Shown: positions 11,783-23,687, counted from the stretch's first letter. The stretch: 64,000 nucleotides of DNA from Earliella scabrosa (GCA_022605405.1 JABYQQ010000021.1:558001-622000), one strand, 5' to 3'. Numbers and translations: made by a program. The notes: generated by a model not told the origin, from the letters alone.

Positions 11783-12701
11783 TTACGAAGTGCGTTTCAA
11801 CAACGAGAAGTTTGTCATCAGGGCCACGCATTCTGCCTGCAGGGCGTCGACGTCAGTCCAGAATGGCCCAGAGACACACATCTGACGACTCGGTAACGCA
11901 CCTCGTTGTACGTAGCCTTGACACTCGGTCTCTGTTTGACATCCTCTAGGTATCGCGACAGCCGCGCGAAACGGGGCCCGCGCAACACCTCCAGCGCCTT
12001 CTTGCCCTCGCCGACTTCGTATTTTCCAAACTCATTCGCCATCATGGTCTCCAGGCGCACGAGCATTGGCGCAAATGCGACATCCGCAAGCGACCACGGG
12101 CCAATCGCAAAACCGGTTTCAGGAAGCAGACCCTGAAGTGTCTCCAGCACGTCGAAGAACGAATCCGGCGCCTCGCCTTCCATGAAGAATGCACGATAGG
12201 AGGGGAAGAAGGTGAGGTCGAGCTGGAGGTAGAACCGCCGCACCCGAGCGCGCTCGACGGGGTCGGCGGGGAGGAGCCCAGACTCGGGGAAGAGATCCGC
12301 GACGAACTCGATGAGAGCTATGGATTCCACAAGCTTCGCGGATTCTGGAGACGGGTTGTCGGGGGAGGTAGGCGGACCGCCGTACGCGATCGCGGGAACC
12401 TGACGTGTGATGCCAGGTATGAGACAGCACGGAACTGAGAGCAGACTGCATGGCTGACCTTTCCGAATGGATTAACCTTGGCGTCGTACCACTCTGGATT
12501 GTTGAAGAGATCGATGGAGTATGAGCTGTACTCGGCCTTTGCTTCCGCGAGTGCGACTCGCACGCGATCCGAGTAGAAGGATATCTAGGATGACGAGGTC
12601 AGTCAAGACTTTGCAGCCCTTACCGATATTTCTCGGAACAACCCTATTGAAGGTGCACTTACAGGACTGTAGTACAGTGTTATCTGCTGCTGCTGAACCA
12701 T
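11783..12701 (-). CDS. Omega-like glutathione S-transferase (GST array member 3)
   Basis: Exons 12701-12663, 12584-12459, 12399-11902 and 11836-11783 encode 238 residues. The N-terminus carries a glutamine run (MVQQQQITLYYSP), then ISFYSDRVRVALAEAK with serine at the catalytic position. SPESAKLVESIALIEF is the glutathione-binding strand and helix, and GFAIGPWSLADVAF lies in the C-domain. The tail AECVALMTNF differs from its neighbours. It sits between the two arms of the inverted duplication and is more diverged from members 2 and 5 than they are from each other. A TATA-like tataaag is visible on the minus strand near 12,755. Cytosolic detoxification is the expected role; the substrate is not known. 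Confidence 0.9.
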
Positions 12702-13280
12702 GGTGAAGTAGCTGGGCTATTATCGGTGAGGTCGAGAAGCCTGGTGAGTTCTTCTTTATACGTTTCAACTATACGCACCGACCTTGTGCTTGGCTGCTTA
12801 TGCATCTGCGGGGCGTTGCGGCGGCGCCTCGTACGATATTGAGCGACCTGGCCATGTCAAGAACTTCACAAGTGATCATGGTCAGCGATGAATAGTCTAT
12901 ACTATATTGAATGGACGATCGTGCCGGAATGGGCCTCACAAGTTCTCAACTGGGAGCCAGAAATGCTGACGCGTCGATGGCCGGTGTCCTGAAGCAGGGC
13001 AACGGTTGTCCGCCGGAGACCTACGCATGCCAATGCCGAAGCGCATGTCATCGCTGTGGAACCGGGGTCATGGTGTACTTATTGGTCAGCCACAGAAGAC
13101 ATCGTACGTGACTGGTCAAAATCGCTGACGTTGTATTCACTATCGTGTCTCACTGCAGCACCGAGAACGCCTTGTTGGAAACTAACGCTTCTTGCTATCA
13201 GACAAATTGAAACAGACGCCGCGAGTCAGCCATGCATTGGATCGAAGGGTCATGGCCGCTCATCTCGTCGTGCGTCAACT
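12702..13280. other. Intergenic, no gene seen
   Basis: Promoter region of GST member 3 on its left side; the remainder shows no coding or RNA signal that I can support. Confidence 0.5.
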
Positions 13281-13830
13281 TCATGTCCAGTCTATCCCTG
13301 ACATCTCCAGCGCCGGATGCGGGCGAAGCGCGGTTCCTTCAATACCTCGAGGTATCTCCCTGGCTCGTTCTGCAGCAACGTCTCGGCGCGCACTAGTAAC
13401 AGTGCGAACCGTCTCCTCCGCAGGCAAGAGCCGCTTCATAATCTCCATGGCGTCCACAGAGGCATATGAACTTGCCCTCGCGCGCGCAGAAGCGTCAACT
13501 TCGTCTCGCAGAATACTTGATGCACCGGGCGCCGGCGCGCAGGAACACGGCATCAAGGAGAAGCCCGGAGGAGAACATGTCAGTGCTGAACTCGACCATC
13601 GTGAGCGACTCGCCGAGCTTGATGAACTTCTCGGGCGAGGGTTGCTCGAGCGCGGTGACGGGGCCGCCGTACGCCATGCCGGTGATCTACGTGCATGTGC
13701 CGCATGCAGTGTATGATCAAGACCTGTTGAGAGCGCACACGTTCCCGACAGGCTTGCTCTGGGAGGTAGGAAAGTTCAAACTCGCCCTTCTGCGTTCCAG
13801 TCATCGAGGAGTATGCGCGCAGTTTCATCC
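13281..13830 (-). pseudogene. Decayed omega-like GST (array member 4)
   Basis: On the minus strand, fragments in different frames line up in the correct order with the intact GSTs: MAYGGPVTALEQPSPEKFIK followed by GESLTMVEFSTDM (glutathione-binding region), then AMEIMKRLLPAEETV (counterpart of FESLQRLLPETGF), then RYLEVLKEPRFARIRRW (counterpart of LEILKSPRFARLARYL). Stops and frame changes separate them, about half of the C-terminal domain is missing, and the N-terminal exons cannot be joined. This is a dead gene copy within the array. It could be mistaken for several short unrelated frames. Confidence 0.7.
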
Positions 13831-13939
13831 TCTACCATCAACAGGCCGCTATCGTTACTGACACGTTTGTGACTGACACCAAGGTCTCAAGTCTCTGGGG
13901 TGGTCCTAGTCCGGTGGACATACTAGCATACAGTACTGA

Positions 13940-15330
13940 CTGTGCTGACACCACTGTTTGGACTCCAAATCGTACGTGTGCATTCTACTGTGAGCTGTAA
14001 GCACTCTCTCACAACCATTATCAGATTTATAATCAGTCGTATTCCTATCGAAGCATGGTATCTATCGACCCAACGTGACCATGGGCTGGGTGCCAAACAG
14101 ACACGGCAGTTACAAACGTCGCTACTCATGCTTCTAGCGCGAAGTAATAACGGTGACATTTGCCGATTCGGATGCTGACTACAGCATGTTCAGCAGGCCC
14201 GCAGATGTTGGTTCCGTTCTTTGACCCAGCAGTTGGACCGCGGCCACGGTTCTCAGGCTGGTCGGTGATGAGAGCGCAGAAGTAGCATGACACATCGTGG
14301 AACGTATGCGGCGGCGATGTCGCCTGCCATCCTGGTTTACGTCTATAAAATAACCTACAGAGATGGACAAGCGACCAACAGCGCACGAGGTTCACCGCCG
14401 CGAACATCACAATGGCCCAACACGAGCAGATCACCCTCTACTATAGTCCGGTATGTACTAGATAATCACCCCCACGTCTCCCTTATGATAAGCGACGTAC
14501 AAACCTGATACTGCCATTACAGCTTTCTTTCTACTCAGACAGGGTGTGCATTGTCTTGGAGGAGGCAAAGGCAAAGTATACACCCTACCCCATTGACTTG
14601 ACCAACAAGCCGAACTGGTACCCAAAGTGAACGCCGTCGGCAAGGTACGTTTTACGGTCTGCAGTTCGTCGGTAGTATCTATCACCTCTTCCAACCCATC
14701 TTCATGTCCCATCTAGGTCCCCGCCATTGCCTACGGCGGCCCGGCCACCGCCCCCGAGAACCCCTCACCCGAGTCCACGAAGCTTGCCGAGTCGCTCGCG
14801 CTCATTGAGTTCATCGCCGACCTCTACCCATCCTCCCGCCTCCTACCGAGCGACCCCGTCCAGCGCGCCCGCGTGCGACGTTTCTACATCCAACTTGACC
14901 TCACCTTTACCGAGTCCTACCGCGCGTTCCTCTTGGGCCAGGCCGGCCCCGAAGCGCTTCTCGACCATTCCGAGAGCCTGCAGCGGCTCTTGCCCGAGAT
15001 GGGCTTCGCGGTGGGCGAGTGGTCCCTTGCGGACGTCGCGCTGGTGCCGGTCCTGCTGCGGATGGAGGCGATGTTCTCCAACGAGATCGGGAAGTATGCA
15101 CTCGGGGAGGGCAAGCGCACTCTCGAGATCCTGAAGGGCCCGAGATTTGCGCGCCTGGCGCAGTACCTGGAGGAGGCGAAGGCGCGTCCCAGCATCAAGG
15201 CGACGTGGAACGAGGTACGACCCTCATTCTCTACTATCGGATAGATTGCTCGTGACGCTGACCTACTGTACATCTTCAGGCTGAAGCTGTGGAGTTGGGT
15301 CGCAACGCTCCGTTCTTGACACGAAGCTAG
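13940..15330 (+). repeat. Right arm of inverted duplication (GST member 5 and its upstream region)
   Basis: Counterpart of 10,057-11,465 in opposite orientation. The arm includes about 470 bases upstream of the start codon, with the TATA element ctataaaa near 14,344, and the complete four-exon gene body. Confidence 0.8.
14412..15330 (+). pseudogene. Omega-like GST copy with one-base deletion (array member 5)
   Basis: Exon-equivalents 14412-14450, 14523-14644, 14717-15214 and 15280-15330 match GST member 2 throughout, including splice sites. Exon 2 is 122 bases where members 1 and 2 have 123: a run of four C in member 2 (tggtacccc) is three C here (tggtaccc, near 14,620). The frame then hits TGA right after NWYPK, removing everything past residue 48 or so. 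Outside this site the reading frame is intact, with [18 protein letters not shown] in place and a tail ending FLTRS. The break is therefore recent, or it is a sequencing error in a short homopolymer; if it is an error, this is a functional gene of 236 residues. The promoter with its TATA box is preserved. Confidence 0.8.
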
Positions 15331-15429
15331 GCTTGGCGGGGGTCCTGTTCGTCATCTCCACCCAACATATCATGATCTTTGTAGGAATTGAAATGTGCAG
15401 TAGTTCCAATGCCCGCTACTGCTTGGGCG

Positions 15430-15562
15430 TGGTGAAGGAGCCGCCGTAGTTCCGAGTTCGACGGGGTTGCTCTGGGCGGTGCAGGCTGGGATGTTCAGCG
15501 TGTCGATGTTGTATTCGACCCTGGCATATCGCAAGACGCACGCGATGCGTACATACTGATGC
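15430..15562 (-). pseudogene. Possible relic of a GST second exon
   Basis: On the minus strand the translation VLRYARVEYNID followed by NPVELG resembles the exon 2 region of the neighbouring GSTs (ALEEAKAKYTAYPID ... NPVGK). No further exons could be placed. It would be a seventh trace of the GST array. The match is short and may be chance. Confidence 0.3.
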
Positions 15563-15870
15563 CTGTGTCAGTGAAGGTACCAATGAGAGAGATCATGTTC
15601 AATCGCAGTGGATCTCGTACGGGGTGGGCGTAAAGAGTGAATTGCGGCTGCTCGACCATCTCTCAATACCGAGACAGATCGTGGGAGACTCTGTCCTCTG
15701 AGTCGAGTCAACGCTATGCCGTCAAGACTGACACATCCGGGCGGCAGAAGAAGGGCTCGAAGCTTGATCCTTAGCAAGCCGTTGCACAAACAAGTCCACA
15801 GAGCCCATATTCGTAAGCACTTCGTTCATCCTCGCTTGTCGCTTGCTAGCTCCACCCAGCCTCCGAAGCT

Positions 15871-17484
15871 CTATAGCAGAGGTTCGATGACAACTCCCTT
15901 TCTGAACATCTTCTTCGGGTCGTACTTGGCCTTGATCCTACGCAGGCGGGGGAGGTTCGACCCGAACACGTCCTCCGGCTTCTCGTCGCCCTGACAGAGG
16001 TTGAGGAACCAACCCAAGTCGTGGCCGGACAGTTCCGCGTTCTGCTCCCGAACGAACTGAGTAACTTCGGCTGTGAATTTCTTGCATGCCTCGACCGACT
16101 GATCGGTCGTCGACCTGGACAGACATCGGTCATCCTAACTCGGAGACGAAACCAAGGGCCCGGAGCGTACCTTCCCTGCACCGCCATCCAATAGTGCGCC
16201 ACCCTAGTATTCAGCGCAGTTTCGTTCGCTCCGACCTCCATAATCTTTGCGGGGGAAGTCAGATCCCACAGCACTGCCGAGGAGCGGACGTCCTCGTTGT
16301 TCTCTGTAAATCCGACCCACTTGCGCCAGACGGAGAGCAGAAGTTCGGGGAAGAAGTCGGAGAACATCGTGCCGCGTATCACTAGACGGCGCGGCGCAAG
16401 GGCGAGCGCCTTGTCCGCCGCGTGTGATATCGCGAGGAAGTCGGGGACCACACTGATCTGGTCAAGCACGGGCTTCACAGCGCCGGAGCGGAAGGATGCC
16501 AGTGCAGAGACGGCGCGGGTGCCGTCTGGATCTTGCAGGATAGTAGGGATGATCACGACGGATGGCTAGATATCGGTAATGAGGTGCTTCAGTGGATGGG
16601 ATCACAGTGTGAGCACTTCATACCTTGAAGTGTGGGCCTGGGCGGGAGAACTGCATTGTGAAGCGTTGTGTAGGCGTTTGGTCCTTCCATTCCTAACGGG
16701 CGCTCATATCAATCAACTAAATCGGAAACGAGAGGCAGGGACAGACTGACCGATATGACGCTCAGCACGGCATCAATCTCACTCCCAGGATATACGAGCA
16801 GGCCAGAAGAAAACGGGCCTACGAAGGGATACACTCTGAACACGAACTCAGCAACGATGCCGAACTGTCCGCCACCACCTGTGTACAGCGATACATGGTT
16901 AGTCCCGTCGCAGAGAGCGGACAGCAGAGCGTACCTCGTATCGCCCAGAATAGGTCCGGCTCATCGTCAGGACTGGTCTTGACGATGCGTCCGTCAGCAA
17001 GGACCACCGTCGCCGCGAGGAGGTTGTCAATGGCCAATCCGAACTTCCCGCTCAAGGGGCCGTACCCTCCACCAAGCGTGAAGCCGCCGACCCCGACAAA
17101 CCAGAGAGGCGAGCCAACAATGTCAACTTGCGCCTGCGAGGTGACCTCATAGACGTTACCCCATAGCGCGCCGCCTTGAACCATGATCGATTGTCGGTCG
17201 TCTGCAAGCGTGACTTTGTTGAGCTTGCAGAGATCGATGACGATCCCACCGTCGGAGCTAGCCCATGTGGATGAGTGCGCGCCACCGCCCTTGACCGCAA
17301 CCTCGAGAGGAGGGGACTGAGCTGCTGCATAGGCCAGTACTGGTGGGATATCGGAGACTACGGTTGGCTGCACAATGCATGCTGCTGGGAACGTAGAGAG
17401 ATCCGAGTTGCGCCTGAGCGCGGAGGTGTACGGTTCACCAGAGGACGGGAGGAGCACGTTTCCGAGGATCTGAAGGTTCTCCAT
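15871..17484 (-). CDS. FAD-binding PCMH-type oxidoreductase with BBE domain
   Basis: Five exons (17484-16935, 16878-16751, 16692-16624, 16565-16171, 16114-15871) give 461 residues with an intact frame. The N-terminal PCMH fold shows VKGGGAHSS and GGIVIDLCKLN, then GGFTLGGGYGPLSGKFGLAIDN, which binds the FAD pyrophosphate; DLFWAIRGGGGQFGIV follows, split by an intron. The C-terminal berberine-bridge-enzyme motif reads NLPRLRRIKAKYDP. Members oxidise alcohols, sugars or secondary metabolites using oxygen. No signal peptide is evident from the ATG at 17484 (MENLQILGNV), so it may be cytosolic, unlike many secreted relatives. The bicovalent-FAD cysteine motif cannot be confirmed by eye. Intron ends are all GT/AG. 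Nothing ties it to the GSTs beyond proximity. Confidence 0.88.
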
Positions 17485-18177
17485 GGCGAGCTTCAAGAGG
17501 ATCGATCGGCGGTGAAGGAGACAATTTCAAGGCGTTTCTATTTGTACGACTTTACCGCTGCCCTGGCAGCGCCCTGGAGTGATTGACATAGCGCTGTACG
17601 TACACTTAACCTACGTGATCCCGCACTGGGGTCGTTTCAAAACGAACTTCTCGAAGAAGCCCCACTGTGATGGTGAGCGGCGCGTTGATCTGCATTACTA
17701 ACTCATGTTAGCCGGCTTGCATAAATAATCGCTATAAACCCATACCTGCATTCTACTTGGCTTGAGTAGGGCGGACGACCGTAGGACGACCTGCACTGGC
17801 GATGTCGTCGACCGTAACTCGCTGGCTGGTGTACGTCACAGCGTGCAAACAAAGCCAACGCATTCAGACGCTCACCGACACCGGGCCGGAGCCTGCCGGA
17901 GCTCCCAACGTTGCAGCGTTCAACGTTGTCAACCCTCGCGACACTACTTGCTTACTGTATAGTCAAATGCAGCATGCTGAATGGCTGGAGGGATAATGAC
18001 GCTTTGATAGTGTGAGCTAGCTGTGAAAGTCAGAGAAGCGCAAGAGCCCACAACAACGTGTCTTCGTCTTCGCATTTAGACTCGCGATCAGAACCCCTCC
18101 CCTAATCGCAAGTTATGCAAGTCTTCAAGTTCTACGATCCAGTTCAATGGTACAGACAATACTCAGACGCCAATGAT
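17485..18177. other. Intergenic, no gene seen
   Basis: Only short open frames on either strand; none has support from splicing or similarity to its neighbours. Confidence 0.5.
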
Positions 18178-18967
18178 TCAGTAAAGGTATGGCACCAAAC
18201 GGTACGGCGTCTTCTTCGCATACAGCTCCCACTTCATGCCAAACTCCTTCCTCAACACCGTATCCTCCTTCCCGATCCTGCCCATCACGTTCATCGTACT
18301 GAACGCCGAGTATCCCAAGGTCATGTATGCGACTGCCCGGCCGATGCTCGACTCCCACAAACCGGACTCGACGAACCACGAGCCGCGGCTCAGGAGCAGC
18401 GTGAACCCGCCCCCGAGCATGAGGAGCCAGCCGGTGTAGGCAGGGTGTCTCACGAGGGCGTAGGGTCCGCTTTGGATGAGCTCGTGGTCGTCTCGCACGG
18501 CCATATGCCAGGTGAAGAACTTTCCGAGCGTCCGGTGGCACCAGACGCGAATGAGTCCTCCGAGTATTCCGCTGATGCACCCCACGCACGAGATTGTAGT
18601 GAGGGACAGCTTGTTGACGTCGTCGTTCGGGAGGAGATGCACCAGGACTTGGTCCGAGAAGGCGGATGGGAAGTGGTGCGCTATGAGGACCACGGCTTCT
18701 GCGACAGCCGAACCGCACAGGATGTACTGCAGAGGAGATGAGTACGAATGATCTTTCTCTCGGGATAAAGCTACAGATACTGACCTTCGAGATCGTCGTG
18801 GCGGCAATTTGGAATCCCGCGGTTTTGGTCAGCAGGTCGGAGGACGTGAATCGATTCAGCTCTTTCTCCGACGGGCTCTTCATTGGCGGAGTCATGCCAT
18901 AGTATGTCAGGGCTGCCTGGGAGAGCAGGAGGGGGATCTTGAACAAGACGGGCGAAAACGTAGACAT
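18178..18967 (-). CDS. Isoprenylcysteine carboxyl methyltransferase-like membrane protein 1
   Basis: Two exons, 18967-18785 and 18726-18178, give 243 residues. The N-terminus is hydrophobic (VLFKIPLLLSQAALTYYGMTPP), as in all four paralogs here. The conserved catalytic region reads LGKFFTWHMAVRDDHELIQ then GPYALVRHPAYTGW, the S-adenosylmethionine-binding motif of the ICMT family (GPY..xRHPxYxG), and the C-terminus has the paired acidic and FG motif EDTVLRKEFG. About four or five membrane spans can be drawn. Known ICMTs methylate the C-terminal prenylated cysteine of CaaX proteins in the endoplasmic reticulum. These paralogs are shorter and diverged at the N-terminus, so the substrate may differ. 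A separate canonical STE14-type gene is expected elsewhere. Confidence 0.82.
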
Positions 18968-19810
18968 GACGAGGGGTATCGTCGCCGGGTCTGGAGGGAG
19001 GGAAACTTGTCGTCGTCCCGGGGTAGATGATGTTTTTGTAGTTTCGTATTCCGACATATCCGAGGACCTTCTTCCTGCGCGCTGAGCTCACGTAAATGGC
19101 ATGCTCGGCAATTGAAAGCGCGGAGCGTTTCCATTGCTGGCGTCATGATTTGTGGGCGTCCGGTGAGAACGGTGGTTGATCCTGGAGGGTAGTCAGAGCA
19201 AGTAGGCCTGAGTTGACTGTGCCTCCCGAGGAGCGGAACAATACCATACTGCATGCATGAACGACTGAGAATCGGGGCTGGTGGGCTTCTACATATCGCG
19301 AACACGGTGAGCACTCGCGCTGGAAGGATCGGTACTCACACACACGGGGTTGCACCCACAATCCTTGATTCACCTGTTCCTTGACACGTAGGCCAGGGTG
19401 GATGACCGCTGACTGCTCGCACGGTGCTTGTCCGGTGATTTCAATAGGATGTCAACCCGTTATTGGATCTTGAGTTGCCAGAGCGCGATTTTCCGTGTGA
19501 TGACTATGAGTTATGACCCCGTGCGTGACGAACCTTAGCTTTCAGGCCTCCTTCGGTATCAGTCTCTCGTACGTGCATGGACAAATCCATGTCGTCCACT
19601 GTAGTATCCCCGGCGTGAACCGGTCGGGGCATAGATGTTATTGCAAAGCAAATATTGCGATGTGAGTCTGCAGGAGACAGATGTGGATAGCAACAAACGA
19701 TGGAGAGGAGAAGAACATGAGAGTGACACCGCACACGGAGCGGTGGAAGCGAGCGACACAAGGCGACATGGGGAGGCTTGGTTTTGAGCAGCAGTATCGT
19801 GCAGGCGTCA
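18968..19810. other. Intergenic, no gene seen
   Basis: Holds the promoter of methyltransferase-like gene 1 and the 3' side of the next gene. No further feature could be supported. Confidence 0.45.
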
Positions 19811-20572
19811 TCAAATCCTAGAGACAGAGGATATGAGTAGCAAAGCGAGGCTCGCGAGAGGACGATACGCACGACACGTAGCTGATCCCAATCGTACCAC
19901 CACAGTAACCGGGACTTGTGCTCACCGTGATTCATCGCTTCGTTCATCAAATTGGCGACGCTCTCCATGCCCACCGAATCCTCGATGACGTCGAACCGTT
20001 CCTCCGCGTCGTGGTTGGTATAGACGGCGAACATGCCATCATGCTTGTCGGAGAAGGGGCGCACCATGTCTAACTGAACCCCAGACTCTTTCTCGAGGTG
20101 CTCGTGGACCACCGTGGGCACGCACATTTCCATCAAGCCCGTTAGGTCCTCGTTCCTAGCCTGCTCTTCCGATAGTTGACCGTATCGGACTGAAGGCGCG
20201 CCTACCACTTTCGCGAAGTGGGTGTTGAGCTCGAGTTCGAGGTTCATTCTATTGGCATACTTGGCCAGATATTCGTCCGTATATGCCCAGCCGTAGGCAA
20301 TTGTGGTGCACGTTCGGGTTACTGCTGCGGAGGAACTCCCTCTTCATGCTCTTGCGCGGGGGATAAAGTTTGAAGAGTCTGTTCCATTTCTGCCTCTCGT
20401 CAGCCAACTCTCCATAGTCAATGCAAAAAGGCCTCACCGCCGCCTGCGCGCGTTTCGCGCGTTCTGACCATTCAGGCCAGATCCCTTCTCCCAGCAATGC
20501 TCTACCGTGTTCGTCACGAGCCACTTCGAAAAGGAACTCATCGTCAGGATGGCGGTTCCACGTCGTGGCCAT
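19811..20572 (-). CDS. Uncharacterised protein, apparent frameshift in the middle
   Basis: From the ATG at 20572 a charged frame reads MATTWNRHPDDEFLFEVARD and continues with YGELADERQKWNRLFKLYPP to about 20,310. A second frame then carries AYGWAYTDEYLAKYANRMNL and an acidic, soluble-looking stretch to about 19,930. From there a GTGAGC donor can splice to an exon ending at 19811. The two long frames are joined head to tail but offset by one base, and I found no intron that keeps both. Either one base is wrong in a short run near 20,305, an alternative 181-base intron (donor gtagag near 20,496) removes part of the first frame, or the gene is broken. The encoded protein has no signal peptide or membrane span and I do not recognise it. 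Confidence 0.5.
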
Positions 20573-21483
20573 TAAGAAATAGCGGCAGCACAATGAAGAA
20601 TAAGAAGAGTTGCAGCTGAGCAGAGTCAGCTTCCAGATTCGACTGAGGCTGGCAATTGAGAGTTGGGTTGAGATGACAAGGGTGAGTGGCTCGGCTCGCC
20701 TAGATGACAAAAATAACCGCCGGTCCGCCTCGGACCGGAAGTTCAACATCTTGGGCGCTAGGACGCTACCGCGGGCCTGAGGACAGTCTGAGTCTCTCGA
20801 GCCATTGCATATGTATGTGGCTCATCCAGAGGCCTACGGAATTCACGCTCGTCTGTTCCAGGTTCGTCATAGCAAGTAGGTGAGTCTTGCACTTCTGGAA
20901 CTGTGCTGGTGTACGCAAGCTTGATAACTCGAAACATGTAAACCGGATTCGACGACAAAGTCAAGACGGTCACCGTGAAGGATATCGGGAGCTGTACAGA
21001 GATGTAGTGCCAGTAACGTCCATGTTTATGGAGTTCACCTGAGCGGAGAACCCCACGCCAGCCTTACGAAGCAATCATCATAGCACAACAACTCGTGCAG
21101 CTCCATTTGTCCGAGTCGCCCACAGCGAAGACGACTATTATGGCACGCCGAAGGTACGATGTTGTATAGCCGGCTCATGCCCTTGAGCGTTGGTCTCTCA
21201 TGCTATCACCGCTTCCTAGCTCCTATGAGAAGGCAGAGAGTACTCACAGCCATTCGGCCTCTCATGCCTGCTCCATCGAAGACTTTGCCATCAGCTCTTT
21301 ATAGCCTCACACGTCCCATGAGTGTCGATAAGGCTGCGACGTCAGCATGCGGGGCCTATCCATCGAACCTAATGTCGAATTTCTAGCTTCGATTCCGGGT
21401 ACCGCGCCTACCGCCTTGCTCATATAGCTAGGGCACACCCATCGTTCTCTTATCGCGGGACCCGACCCACAACGGCGAAGAAT
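20573..21483. other. Intergenic between divergent genes
   Basis: About 0.9 kb separates the divergent uncharacterised gene and the permease gene and should hold both promoters. A TATA-like ctttatag is seen near 21,297. No coding sequence was recognised. Confidence 0.5.
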
Positions 21484-23577
21484 ATGGACTACGTCAAGCC
21501 ATCACGGTGGGCGCTCAAACCTGATGCGTCAACGCTCGCGGCCCCTGGTAATGAACAATGGTCGAACAAGGATATGGACCCCGTGCCTCCCGAGAAGGTG
21601 AGCTTTGGACTCCTTCGAGGGTATTAGCAGATTTGTATCAACTTACTCACGCGCACTACACAGCGCACGTGGACCGTTATGAACTATGTCGCATACTGGA
21701 TGTCGGACGCTTGGAACCTCGCAGCATGGGAGTCAGCGTCGAGCATGCTCGTCATAGGGCTCTCTTGGTGTGTCCTGATCTTGAATCACCACACTTGATG
21801 ATTCTAACAGTGCTTGGATGAAGGCGGCAAGCCCTGACTGCGACTGTCGTTGGCTATATTATCATTGCAGCAGCCATGGTACTCAACGGAACGATAGGCG
21901 CACGCTTGCATATCAACTTCCCCGTGATCGCCCGCTCGTCGTTTGGATTCTGGTTCAGCTACTTCAGCGTCATCAGTCGGGTCGTATTGTCCATGTTCTG
22001 GCTCAGCATTCAGTCGTACATCGGCTCCCAGTGCATATATCAGGTATGATATTTTACCCCACTCATTGGTACGAATGTCACTCACGACGCGCACGTAAAG
22101 ATGCTGAAAGCGATATGGCCCTCCATCGCTCGGATGCCGAACCATCTTCCGGGAAGCGCGCAGATCACTAGCTCCGGTGCATTCCTTCTTCTAAGCCTTC
22201 GCATCCTTGTCCTTCCATGCTGACCCTGGTTCATGCAGGCATGTTGTGCTACTTCATATTCTTCCTCGTTATGCTCTCCTTGGCATTCGTCTCTCCTCAG
22301 AGACTCCGATGGCTATTCCTTGCCAAGTCGATTGTAGTCCCACCTGCATGGCTGACTTTGCTCATCTGGTCGCTTGTGAAGGTACCCTTTGGCACGGGGC
22401 TGATTACCCAGCAAGCCAGCAAGGACGGAAGCGGGTTGTCATATGCTTGGTTCAGCGCGATGAACAGCGCCATAGGGAATTACGCCACTCTCGCGGTGAA
22501 CATCCCAGACTTTACGGTGAGTTTACCAATCTCTTGTGGAAGGGTGCATACATGCTAAGCTCATGCTTGCAGCGCTATGCCAAGAACGAACGAGTGTGAG
22601 ATCCAACATCCCGCGTCTCACGCTGACTTTTACTTAAGTCTCTGACCCCCTTGGCCAGGCAATACATCCAACTTGCAGTCATCCCACCCACATTTACGCT
22701 CGTCTGCTTCATCGGCATTGCCGTCACATCCGCCGGCACGACGCTCTATGGCGATGTTCTGTGGGATCCACTAACGCTCATCGACCGATGGGACAACCGG
22801 CCCGCTGCGTTCTTCGTTGCCGCGTCCTTCGCGCTCGCGACGCTCGGCACGAACGTCTCCGCCAACTCGCTCTCGGCTGCGAACGACCTGACCGCGCTGT
22901 GTCCAAAGTACATCAACATCAAGCGCGGGCAGGTACTGGTCGTCGTCGTTTCGTCGTGGGCGCTCGTCCCGTGGAAGATCGCGAACAGCGCACAGGGGTT
23001 CTTGTCTTTCATGGGCGGGTACACGGTCTTCCTAGGGCCCTTTGCGGGAATCATGGTTGCAGACGTAAATCACTCTTCGAGCTCAATCAATCAAAGTCGT
23101 GTGCTGACCTGCTCGCAGTACTGGATAGTACATCGCTGCAAGGTGGACGTTGCAGCCATGTACGATCCTTACGGCCGATACCGGTACACCTACGGCGCGG
23201 TAAGGGACTTCCTCAGACGTCTCACTCAAACTCACACTATCTTGCGCTAGAACTGGAGAGCGGTTGTCACGCTACTGCTCGTGGTGCCCCCAAACATTCC
23301 CGGCCTCATCACATCCGTCAATACTGCTGTCAACGTTGATGGCGCTTCCAAAGTCTTCAAATTCGCTTGGCTTTTCGGGGTGAGTGGTATCCCTGACATG
23401 CAGCGCTCCACCCATGACAACCTCGTTTGCGTGTAGTTCTTTGCTTCGGTGGGCGTGTACTCCTTCCTCTCGCTCGCATTCCCGGCGAAGGACACCTTCG
23501 TGGATCAAGCGAGCTCCCTCGAGGACAGCGAGAAGCAAAGCAGCGACGACGGATCGATCGGCGAGAGCAAAGCTTAA
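21484..23577 (+). CDS. NCS1-family nucleobase/allantoin-type permease
   Basis: Ten exons (21484-21597, 21664-21767, 21824-22043, 22101-22176, 22239-22516, 22573-22595, 22659-23064, 23119-23199, 23251-23379, 23437-23577) encode 523 residues in one frame. Diagnostic stretches are SDAWNLAAWE in helix 1, IARSSFGFWFSYFSVISR in the substrate region, GTNVSANSLSAANDLTALCPKYI, and GGYTVFLGPFAGIMVADYW. These place it among plasma-membrane proton symporters of the Fur4/Dal4/Thi7 type, which import uracil, allantoin, uridine or thiamine; the exact substrate is not readable. Exon 6 is only 23 bases, and the residues VQY span its junction. About 12 hydrophobic segments can be drawn. It lies in the plus orientation between minus-strand methyltransferase-like genes and converges with the next one, leaving 110 bases. 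Confidence 0.93.
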
Positions 23578-23687
23578 GCTATGAGCGGACGCCGCAGCGC
23601 GCGAGATGCCATAGACAGGGCGTATGACAAGTAGACCACCAGAGACGCTGTAATTGTAGATTGCAACTCCGCACCTCTCGGTCGCAT

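Noticed and set aside
17802..17996. Short plus-strand frame that could be a small protein
   Set aside because: No homology, no splice sites and no promoter signal; not distinguishable from chance.
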